A stretch of DNA of 39,455 nt from a virus. The DNA is taken from positions 1 through 39,455 of the IMG/VR virus record IMGVR_UViG_3300014501_000426; one strand, given 5' to 3'. Of this stretch, positions 8,472 to 14,692 are shown one piece after another (position 1 is the stretch's first letter; each line of letters begins with the position of its first letter). A model generated the notes under the pieces. It made no database searches, was not told the DNA's origin, and worked only from the letters and a program-made list of their open reading frames with translations. The position numbers and the translations under genes are program-made.

Positions 8472-9019
8472 TACGGCGTCGGTACGACTACCGCATCCGA
8501 AATGTCGAGGAAGTCGGTTGTCGGCGGGTCGGCGGCCGGGATAACGTCAACGATCTGAACATCAGCCGTAAGGCCAGCCGAATCTGTGAGCGTAATTGTA
8601 GCTCCCGCGACGACGCCGACGCCCACGACTTCCGCAGCCGCTTGGCCCGCAAGCGGACCGGACGGCATGGTGCCGAGTGTCACGGGAGCGTTAACGGAGT
8701 CGCTCGATGCAAGCGTAAATACGTCACCAGCCGGCGGCGGCACGGGTTTGCCTCCGGCGTCTAGGGTCTGAATAGGAACGTAGGCAGTGTTGCCGACGTT
8801 GAGTTCATAATTGGGCATTGGTTTTTCTCCTTTGGTTTCGAGTGCTGGTAAGACTAACGCGAGTTTGACTGCGGGGCGTTGCGGGCGTTCTCCCGCGAGT
8901 ATTTCTGAAAGCTCGTTTTCTATCTTATTGATCTGAAGAAATATGGCGAGGCTCAGGACGGCCAGTGCCACAAGTGTACCACCGAGCGCGTAGGGCGCGA
9001 TCTGGAGTGAGAAGGTCAA
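8471..9019 (-). CDS. Membrane-anchored protein with an internal in-frame start (8818) for a beta-domain product
   Basis: The full frame is 182 residues from ATG 9019 (ATGA overlap). It has a transmembrane helix at about 10-30 (ALGGTLVALAVLSLAIFLQI), a short coiled segment (NKIENELSEILAGE), a Pro-rich linker, and a beta-rich domain. An ATG at 8818-8816 lies in the same frame and is preceded by AAAGGAG with 7-base spacing, the best ribosome site in the area. The shorter product would be 115 residues starting MPNYELNVGNTAYVP. The two could be made as membrane-anchored and free forms of the same beta domain (compare LGTMPSG here with LGRMPSG in the 7485 gene). If only one start is used, the ribosome site favours 8818. 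Function unknown. Confidence 0.72.
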   Translation of the reverse strand: MTFSLQIAPYALGGTLVALAVLSLAIFLQINKIENELSEILAGERPQRPAVKLALVLPALETKGEKPMPNYELNVGNTAYVPIQTLDAGGKPVPPPAGDVFTLASSDSVNAPVTLGTMPSGPLAGQAAAEVVGVGVVAGATITLTDSAGLTADVQIVDVIPAADPPTTDFLDISDAVVVPTP

Positions 9020-9282
9020 CGCTTGCGCTTCCTCGTTGCAGGCTTGGTCGAGGCGATGTGGACCTTCTCCACAAGCGCGGCCTTATCGTCTTGCAGGGCG
9101 TTCTTGTCGTCTTGTAGCCCGGCATTCTCTCCCCGCAAAGCCTTCAGGGTTCCATCGGTATTCGTTTTTATCTTGTCAAGGCGCTCCACCATTTTGTTGC
9201 CGCCAACGAATATCGCGATTCCAATGCAGACGTTAAGGAACGCATTGAAGAGCGAGAGCCCGATTTGCTCGACAGTGTTCAC
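9016..9282 (-). CDS. Small membrane protein with coiled coil (spanin- or holin-like candidate)
   Basis: 88 residues: an N-terminal hydrophobic helix at about 10-29 (LFNAFLNVCIGIAIFVGGNK), then a charged coiled-coil stretch (MVERLDKIKTNTDGTLKALR, continuing with the repeat LQDD-K-ALQDD-KAALVEKV) and a basic tail ending RKRKR. One N-terminal membrane helix plus a coiled coil is the layout of inner-membrane spanins (Rz type). However, the basic C-terminus would usually place the tail in the cytoplasm, so the orientation is open. It is coupled to the next gene by ATGA and lies two genes from the amidase. Confidence 0.72.
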   Translation of the reverse strand: MNTVEQIGLSLFNAFLNVCIGIAIFVGGNKMVERLDKIKTNTDGTLKALRGENAGLQDDKNALQDDKAALVEKVHIASTKPATRKRKR

Positions 9283-9292
9283 GTCGCTTCGC

Positions 9293-9478
9293 CTACGTCG
9301 TGAGGTGCGCCATGTACTGCCACACCCCGAACGCCTTCAGCAGCCAGAGCACCACGGCGATAATCACCACAATGTTGAGAATCTGCTTGAGCTTGGCGTC
9401 CATCGGAATGTAGGTGTTGACTGCCCAAAGCAGGACCCCCACGACGATGATAGTGACGATGATAGGTAGTAACGGCAT
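9293..9478 (-). CDS. Two-helix small membrane protein, Thivi_2564-like
   Basis: ATG at 9478 overlaps the amidase TAA (TAATG) and gives 61 residues; the longer frame to 9553 only adds Arg-rich shadow sequence. The protein is two hydrophobic helices (PLLPIIVTIIVVGVLLWAVN and ILNIVVIIAVVLWLLKAFGV) around a conserved-looking TYIPMDAKLKQ turn. This matches the short Thivi_2564-type membrane protein family that I recall from bacteria and phages; function unknown there. Placed directly after the endolysin gene, it is a reasonable holin candidate. Confidence 0.78.
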   Translation of the reverse strand: MPLLPIIVTIIVVGVLLWAVNTYIPMDAKLKQILNIVVIIAVVLWLLKAFGVWQYMAHLTT

Positions 9479-10005
9479 TATGCTAAACCTAACTTTCCGG
9501 CGACGTACGCCTTGACCGCTGGGATTTGCGCGTAACAAGCGTCTCCCGGACAAGCGGTCGAATAGTCGCCAGGGTCGTTTGGGTACAGCGCGGCGACATC
9601 GCGGTGCCCAATGGTTCCGGTGATAGTTGGATAGTGTTGATGCACCTCAACGGCTAAATCTTTCAACGCCTGAAGCTGCACCGCCGGGACCTCGCTTTGG
9701 TAGCCATCTGTCCCAGGCTCGAAGTCCCCTGCGAGGCACACGTCAACCGATGGCGAGTTGTCACCGTAGGCGGCTGATGGAACAACGTTGCTGGGACGGC
9801 CTTCGTAGACCGTACCATCGCCACCGATAAACCAGTTGTAGCCAATCATCGCCCAACCTTCGGCGCGATGTTCCGCGTCAACGTCGAGCGGCGACTGGTT
9901 TGGAGCACCGTCGCTGTGGTGGATAATAAGTGTCGTTATCTGCGATACGTCGCGCGGCGTCATAGCGAACGCGGGCGGCGGGTAGGCTACGCTAACGATA
10001 TTCAT
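9478..10005 (-). CDS. N-acetylmuramoyl-L-alanine amidase (endolysin)
   Basis: ATG 10005 overlaps the preceding TGA (ATGA); the 175-residue product is a single amidase_2/PGRP-type domain. It should cut the amide bond between muramic acid and the stem peptide at the end of infection. Zinc ligands are visible in the family order: His29 (LIIHHSDG), His134 (GHRDV) and Cys152 (TACPGD). Tyr56 is in YNWFIGGDGTVYEGRP. The size is close to T7 lysozyme. No signal peptide is seen, so release would need a holin. Neighbouring small membrane proteins on the downstream side (9478-8148) and a 49-residue lipoprotein upstream probably complete the lysis module. Confidence 0.92.
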   Translation of the reverse strand: MNIVSVAYPPPAFAMTPRDVSQITTLIIHHSDGAPNQSPLDVDAEHRAEGWAMIGYNWFIGGDGTVYEGRPSNVVPSAAYGDNSPSVDVCLAGDFEPGTDGYQSEVPAVQLQALKDLAVEVHQHYPTITGTIGHRDVAALYPNDPGDYSTACPGDACYAQIPAVKAYVAGKLGLA

Positions 10006-10733
10006 ACGCCCATGCACTCCCAGTTGGTCGCAATGGTAAGACCCTTCGCCAGGGTGGTCGCGCTGGTGTTATAGACGTTGATTTGAAACTGTGTTCCGTT
10101 GACGTATTCGGCGTAGGTCAACTCGCCGGTCGTATCGTTGTTAACCGCACTGCAGCTATAGGTGATGCCGGTGAAGCCCGCGCCATTCGTGAAGTTCACC
10201 ACTCCGTTATTTGGCGAGGTGCCGACGGCGCAAGGCGCAGAGGGTGGACACGCCGATGCCACGGAAACCACCAAGGAACCGTGGTGAATGTGATAGCCGT
10301 TGCCGCACGGGTTGTTTGATGCCGAGAAGCAAGGCGGCATAGGCCCTGGGGACGTTGACGCCGTGGCTGCGCCGTAGATCGACTGTACCGGCACAAGCGC
10401 AGTTACTAGCGAGGCGCTCACCGACACGGTGTTCTGCTTACTCGATGTGTTGCACGTTGCGGTCGTGCAGTTGACGAGGTTGACCAGCCCGCCGTTTGGT
10501 GCCAGCAGGTCGGCATTGCTGCCGCCGTTATTGTAAAGTTGCGGGTCGGAAGGACCGGGGCTGGTTATCCCGCCGTCTGCCGAGCCAAGGTCGAAGTTGC
10601 CGCCCGGGCCAAACGAGGCCGTGCCGCTGGCGAAGTACGGGAGCACCGTTGCGGCCGAAGCGAGCGTGCCGGCAAAGAGCAGCAGGGTGAACCACCCCGG
10701 GAGCGGGCGGCAGAGCAAGCGTAGGAATTTCAT
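10002..10733 (-). CDS. Exported hypothetical protein with Sec signal peptide
   Basis: The start is placed at ATG 10733 because it has AAGGACG seven bases upstream and overlaps the previous stop as ATGA; the frame continues to 10766 without such support. The 243-residue product opens with a clear signal peptide (MKFLRLLCRPLPGW, then FTLLLFAGTLASAA), likely cut after ASA or nearby. The mature part is Ser/Thr/Asn/Gly-rich and beta-like, with about nine Cys residues that could form disulphides in the periplasm or outside. No catalytic motif was found. It is the last gene of the exported-protein cassette, directly before the amidase. Confidence 0.78.
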   Translation of the reverse strand: MKFLRLLCRPLPGWFTLLLFAGTLASAATVLPYFASGTASFGPGGNFDLGSADGGITSPGPSDPQLYNNGGSNADLLAPNGGLVNLVNCTTATCNTSSKQNTVSVSASLVTALVPVQSIYGAATASTSPGPMPPCFSASNNPCGNGYHIHHGSLVVSVASACPPSAPCAVGTSPNNGVVNFTNGAGFTGITYSCSAVNNDTTGELTYAEYVNGTQFQINVYNTSATTLAKGLTIATNWECMGV

Positions 10734-11002
10734 CTGTAGCGTCCTTTCGAGACGGGGCAGAACCAATACTCGTCGGTTCGATTATGGCACACCGTGACCC
10801 GCGGGCCTCGGTCCCCAGGACCGTACTGCAACCGGCAGTGCTTGAAGTCCCCAACGCAGAGCATCGACCCCGCGGTGGTGGCGACCGTGGCGTAGCCGAA
10901 GTGCGGTGGCGGCAGAGAGTCGGGAGCGGGCTGGTGCCAGGGCGACATCATGTACGCCGAACCGGCAAGAAAGACGAAAAGCGCGAGGACGGCGAACTTC
11001 AC
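10730..11002 (-). CDS. Small exported or membrane-anchored Cys-containing protein
   Basis: 90 residues from GTG 11002, which overlaps the upstream TGA (GTGA). The first 20 residues (MKFAVLALFVFLAGSAYMM) form a signal peptide or uncleaved anchor, and the remainder is polar with three Cys in SMLCVGDFKHCRL and VCHNRT plus FCPV near the end (four in total). The spacing is compatible with two disulphides in an oxidising compartment. No family recognised. ATGA coupling to the next gene indicates co-translation with the cassette. Confidence 0.74.
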   Translation of the reverse strand: MKFAVLALFVFLAGSAYMMSPWHQPAPDSLPPPHFGYATVATTAGSMLCVGDFKHCRLQYGPGDRGPRVTVCHNRTDEYWFCPVSKGRYR

Positions 11003-11148
11003 TTGGCGTTCCCCTCGTAGTGGTGCGCTCTGTGCGCCAGCGGGTTAGCTGGCGTCGTCGGGCCGAAGATGCTGGGCTGCGGGCAAAACTGGAGCACGCC
11101 ACATCCTCCACAGCCCGCGAGCAGAAGCGCCAAGGTGAACCTAATCAC
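10999..11148 (-). CDS. 49-residue lipoprotein (outer-membrane spanin candidate)
   Basis: GTG 11148 overlaps the TGA of the zinc-knuckle gene (GTGA), and the gene ends in another GTGA overlap. The peptide begins MIRFTLALLLAGCGGCG, a short but complete lipoprotein signal with lipobox LLAG-C13, followed by a Pro/His-rich mature part of about 37 residues. Rz1-type outer-membrane spanins are small, Pro-rich lipoproteins encoded near the endolysin, so this is a candidate. The possible inner-membrane partner is the coiled-coil protein at 9016-9282. Spanin genes are usually adjacent or nested, which these are not. Confidence 0.66.
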   Translation of the reverse strand: MIRFTLALLLAGCGGCGVLQFCPQPSIFGPTTPANPLAHRAHHYEGNAK

Positions 11149-11249
11149 TTTACGCCGCGACCTTTGCAGGCAGGGCAGATACGGTCCACCGGAATCGCAG
11201 GCGTCCCGATCGGCACAAAGCCTTTGCCGTTACATTCCTTGCACTTCAT
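11145..11249 (-). CDS. 34-residue zinc-knuckle protein (DnaJ-type CxxCxGxG)
   Basis: ATG 11249 overlaps the phosphoesterase stop (TAATG), and TGA ends at 11145 within a GTGA overlap with the lipoprotein gene. The peptide contains CKECNGKGF at the start and CPACKGRG at the end, two halves of a DnaJ-like CxxCxGxG zinc centre separated by 18 residues, which should bind one Zn. Such minimal knuckles occur in phage and bacterial small proteins with unknown roles. The exact junctions on both sides and the two intact knuckles make coding convincing despite the length. Confidence 0.72.
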   Translation of the reverse strand: MKCKECNGKGFVPIGTPAIPVDRICPACKGRGVK

Positions 11250-12706
11250 TAGTAGTCCACCACTGTATGGTCGTGCTTCATGGTCGCCAGGAAATACGCC
11301 GGTGTGAACTTGCCGGTGTACGAGAGCGTGGAATACGCCCTTGCAGCGTTCTGGTAGTTGAAGAAGTCTCCAAGCCCAGCCGAGCGCGCGTCGGTTTGCC
11401 CCAGCGACGGCAAGTAGAAGGTTCCTTCGATATAGTTAAGGATGCTGCCATATGATTCGCGCGTAGTGTGTGAGATTGTTCCTGCCGCCGTGTAGGGCGA
11501 CACGACAAGCATCGGAACCCGAAAGCCTAACTCGTAGTAGTTGAACATATGCGGAGGCTCAGGGTCGTACAGTCCACCCCAATCGTCCCAGACTACGATA
11601 ATAGCCGTGCTATTCCAAAATGGCGAGTTACCAACGGCATTGATGACGGAAAGTACCCATGCAGGCCCGCTTCCATTCGTTACGGTCATGTGGTCGGATG
11701 CTAGTCCGGTTGGCGTAATCCAAGTCACGTTGGCAAGATGTCCATTCGCAATGTCAGTAAGAAACTGCGACGGAGGCTGGATGACGTTGCTAAGATATTC
11801 GCTCGGGCACGTTGGAACCGATACGCCGTAAGTACATCCGTACTGGCTTAACATATCAACTCCGTTCCATAGCCAGTACCAGTATGGAGCGTACGGCTGC
11901 GTGACGTAGTACTTCCATGACAACCCAGCCGCATCGAGTTCGTTAAGAATCGAGTTCGCTGATGTGCATGGAAATGTAGACGATACGGCGTTGGTCGTCG
12001 GGTTTCTTGTTCCAACAGTAGTTCCGGGGGCAGCATCGCAGCCCATCACGTTTGAGGCGTTGTTTTCCGCAATGTAGACCTGCGAGCCCGGTACAATCGG
12101 GCAAGCCCCGACGATCAGATAGCAATGCGCTGGGAACGATGGTCCCTGGTTGGACTGGTATACTTGGTCGCCGATACCATAGGAGGTTGCAATATCCCAG
12201 TACGGCTGTACCTCAACTTGCGGAACGTAGGTCACGGCGCACAAAGCAGTCGGGGTTGGTTGCGGGCCTCCGGCAGGCGTAGCAATCGGCGTGGGAGAGG
12301 GGCAAGTCGCAGCACACGTTACCTGAACATCAGTGCATTGAGAGCTTCCCCACCCTTGCATGGTACAAGCAGTCGGATACGTCGAACCACACTCGATTTG
12401 AAAGTTTGCGTGTGTGTGGGTAACTTCATAATCGTCTGGACTCTGCGACGGATACGCCTGCGTGAGATACTGCGGCGAAACGGGCCACACATAGCCGTTG
12501 CCATCTGTGTACGTTGTCGAGGTCGTCGTGCCGGGGTAGCCCATAAAGAGATTGTTGAAGCTGCGGTTCTCTTGCACAACGACGATGATATGCGAGATGG
12601 GCGTTAGGCTCGCGCAGCAGTGAAGCTGCGCCGTTTGACCCATGAGTGTAAAACCGAGCAGCGCAACGGAGCTAAAAAATAGCTTGTGAATCCCGAATGG
12701 TTTCAA
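11249..12706 (-). CDS. Exported phosphoesterase of the PF04185 (phospholipase C / acid phosphatase) family
   Basis: 485 residues with a signal peptide (hydrophobic stretch about 9-27). Family landmarks are in order: metal-site Glu46-Asn47 in VVQENRSFNN; the probable nucleophile Ser190 in NQGPSFPAHCYLI, matching the active-site Ser of Francisella AcpA as I recall it; TPTGLASDHM at about 331-340; and Asp374-Asp375 in VVWDDWGG followed by FRVPMLVVSPY. Key residues therefore appear intact. A Pro/Thr linker (about 135-155) is inserted near the N-terminus. Members hydrolyse phospholipids or phosphomonoesters outside the cytoplasm; the substrate here is unknown. The gene overlaps neighbours by ATGA and TAATG, so it is integrated in the operon and not a late insertion. 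Phage carriage is unusual. Confidence 0.88.
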   Translation of the reverse strand: MKPFGIHKLFFSSVALLGFTLMGQTAQLHCCASLTPISHIIVVVQENRSFNNLFMGYPGTTTSTTYTDGNGYVWPVSPQYLTQAYPSQSPDDYEVTHTHANFQIECGSTYPTACTMQGWGSSQCTDVQVTCAATCPSPTPIATPAGGPQPTPTALCAVTYVPQVEVQPYWDIATSYGIGDQVYQSNQGPSFPAHCYLIVGACPIVPGSQVYIAENNASNVMGCDAAPGTTVGTRNPTTNAVSSTFPCTSANSILNELDAAGLSWKYYVTQPYAPYWYWLWNGVDMLSQYGCTYGVSVPTCPSEYLSNVIQPPSQFLTDIANGHLANVTWITPTGLASDHMTVTNGSGPAWVLSVINAVGNSPFWNSTAIIVVWDDWGGLYDPEPPHMFNYYELGFRVPMLVVSPYTAAGTISHTTRESYGSILNYIEGTFYLPSLGQTDARSAGLGDFFNYQNAARAYSTLSYTGKFTPAYFLATMKHDHTVVDY

Positions 12707-13791
12707 ATCGGCAATGCCTTCACATAGCAGACTCCGCGTACCGTCGTTGCGGCTAACGAGTCAAAGTCTTGGCAGTTGAATGAGTACGTCGTACTGTTGG
12801 CATATTGCGCTGTCCAAAACGCTGTAACCGGATTGAGGGCTCCGCTCGTACCAGCTAACGCCCCGGACGGGGTGGTCGAGCATGGGGTAGTGGTCGTGCT
12901 GCTAGTTCCTGCACCGCCGGTCCCAGCAGTAGTGCTTACAATACACATAGAGTGTGTAGCACTTCCCGCATCACTCTGCCATATTTCAATCTGCCATCCG
13001 CCTACCGGTCCCAGCGATACTCCGGTCGTTATGCCGACCGTGGCCACTACCTCTTGAGAGCCGTTTGGGAGCGTCGTCGCGTATGCTGCTGGCGTTGGAA
13101 TAACTGGATTCGGCGGAGGCGGTAACGCAAGGGTGTAGGGGTAGGTGCCTGTCCAAGCGGGAGGTCCAGGTGAAACGGTGATACTTGGCGACGGCGTTGA
13201 TTGTGGGCCAGGCGTTGGACAGTTGTAGGATATGGTTCCAGCGGCCGGTGGCGTCGAGACGCCGATGCACTGACCAGCCGCCGGTGTGCCCGAGCTACCG
13301 GGCGGTCCAGTAGGGCCCGTGGGCCCCGGCGCACCCGATGCCCCTACCTTTGCGATTGAACCGCTCCCGTTGCCGCAGGTAATCGTTCCCGCAATCACCG
13401 CGCCTGTCGCGCCACTCAGCACTACCTCGAAGCCGGTCTTACCGCTCACTGGCGCAGTTAGCTGAGTCCCGGCAACCGTAATCGTTTGCGACCCGCTCCC
13501 CGGTGCGCCAAGGTCAGGAACGCCAGTTACGTTGAACCAGTTCGCCCCGTTGTCGGCGCTCGTCTTGAGCGTGATCGTCCCGCTGCCCATCGTTGCCGTA
13601 CTCGGCACCGACACCGTGCAGAACGATTGGCCGTTGATATTGGGCACCACGAACGTACCGCTGCTGCCGTTGAGGTTGAACGTGAGCGGGCCGATGTTTG
13701 GCGGGAAGATGGTTTGACCGAGGCCGTTTGCCATCAGCCCGCACCCGGCAAGCATCAGCAAGGCGAAGAATCCGCGTGCTTTTAGTTTCAT
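12703..13791 (-). CDS. Putative lipoprotein with beta domain and collagen-like segment
   Basis: 362 residues. The N-terminus is a lipoprotein-type signal (basic MKLKAR, hydrophobic core, lipobox MLAG-C17). Residues about 30-140 form a beta domain with TITLKTSADNGANWFNVTG and paired Cys, resembling the protein encoded next to it at 13788. Seven Gly-X-Y triplets follow at about 150-170 (GAPGPTGPTGPPGSSG), a short collagen-like rod. Then comes a Pro-rich linker and a C-terminal beta domain with Cys residues. Collagen-like rods are common in phage fibres, but a lipobox on such a protein is not. It may instead be a cell-surface protein made during infection or lysogeny. ATGA overlaps on both sides. 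Confidence 0.8.
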   Translation of the reverse strand: MKLKARGFFALLMLAGCGLMANGLGQTIFPPNIGPLTFNLNGSSGTFVVPNINGQSFCTVSVPSTATMGSGTITLKTSADNGANWFNVTGVPDLGAPGSGSQTITVAGTQLTAPVSGKTGFEVVLSGATGAVIAGTITCGNGSGSIAKVGASGAPGPTGPTGPPGSSGTPAAGQCIGVSTPPAAGTISYNCPTPGPQSTPSPSITVSPGPPAWTGTYPYTLALPPPPNPVIPTPAAYATTLPNGSQEVVATVGITTGVSLGPVGGWQIEIWQSDAGSATHSMCIVSTTAGTGGAGTSSTTTTPCSTTPSGALAGTSGALNPVTAFWTAQYANSTTYSFNCQDFDSLAATTVRGVCYVKALPI

Positions 13792-14231
13792 CCTGGGGCT
13801 CCATAAGGTCGAACGGAGGGGACGCAGTACGTCGAAACGACGGCCGTACCGCTAGTGTATGCGCTCATCCGAACGCGAAAGAAAACCGTAGCGAGAACCG
13901 GGGCCGTGCCGTAGAACGCCGCCGTCGCCGAGTTGACGGCCGAGCCGGTCGTGGGCGTGAGGTAGGCGCTGCTCCAGTTCGACCCGTCCTCGCTCAGTTC
14001 AAAGACGAGCGTACCGGAAAACGTTCCAGAGATAAGCGCGGCGCAGTCCGCGTTACCGCTGGCGAGTTGGAACGTCGAAGCCGAAGCCGGTGGGCACACG
14101 CCGCCCGCGCACGCCGCCGCAAGCGATTGCGTGACGACGCGCTGCGGGTCGAGGTAGCCCGGCCCTCCCTGTTGCGCGAGCGCGTAAGCAGGCCAGAGAG
14201 CCAGAAGCGTAGCGAGTAAAAGCGTTCGCAT
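13788..14231 (-). CDS. Exported beta-domain protein related to the collagen-like lipoprotein
   Basis: 147 residues from ATG 14231 (TGATG). A classic signal peptide is visible (MRTLLLATLLALWPAYALAQ, cut probably after ALA). The mature domain has the layout LVFELSEDGSNWSSAYLTP then FFRVRMSAYTSGTAVVSTYC. This parallels ITLKTSADNGANWFNVTG and the following strands in the 12703 product, suggesting a duplicated domain. Four Cys residues are present. It is the first gene of the exported cassette, directly downstream of the fibre gene in transcription order. Function unknown. Confidence 0.77.
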   Translation of the reverse strand: MRTLLLATLLALWPAYALAQQGGPGYLDPQRVVTQSLAAACAGGVCPPASASTFQLASGNADCAALISGTFSGTLVFELSEDGSNWSSAYLTPTTGSAVNSATAAFYGTAPVLATVFFRVRMSAYTSGTAVVSTYCVPSVRPYGAPG

Positions 14232-14683
14232 CAGTAACCGATCGCCAGCCAGAATATCGTACCGGTGCTACCTGCGCTGCCGCCCATCGCCGTCAGGTTG
14301 AACTGCGTGAGCGGGTTAGCGATTCCGGTAATGTTCGTCGCGGCGGAAATGGCCGCGGCGGTAGCCTGCGCCTGCGTATTCTCGCGGACGCCGGTATAGA
14401 TACCGAACACCTGATTCACGAACGGAATATCGTATGCCACTAGCAGGTTAGCGCTGTTATCGAACGGCACGGTGCTTGGCGTTCCCCACTGAAAGATGAG
14501 GCCGCCTGGTAAGGTTCCGTGCCCGGTTTTCGCCAGGTTGAGCGATGTAAACACCGTCGAAAAGTTCGTCCCGTCCAGGTTGCCGTTCACCACGTTGGTA
14601 ATCGCGGCGAAGTTGGCGTTGACCTGAGACGACGAAATGGTCGTACCAGGGACAAAGGTGAACGGCATCGTTATGAGTGACAT
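14231..14683 (-). CDS. Tail fibre-type protein with spike-like N-terminus
   Basis: 150 residues from ATG 14683 with AAAGGA upstream. The N-terminal SSSQVNANFAAITNVVN matches the N-terminal ANQVNANFLAIEVALN of the neighbouring spike protein, and the DNA shares a 17-base identity there (14610-14626 and 16326-16342). The C-terminal part, with GGLIFQWGTPSTVPFDN and later a Gly-rich end, resembles the short C-terminal domains of phage fibres (GQIIQWG type). I infer a small accessory fibre or chaperone-like tip docking to the same virion site as the spike. Confidence 0.8.
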   Translation of the reverse strand: MSLITMPFTFVPGTTISSSQVNANFAAITNVVNGNLDGTNFSTVFTSLNLAKTGHGTLPGGLIFQWGTPSTVPFDNSANLLVAYDIPFVNQVFGIYTGVRENTQAQATAAAISAATNITGIANPLTQFNLTAMGGSAGSTGTIFWLAIGY

Positions 14684-14692
14684 AGCGTTCCT

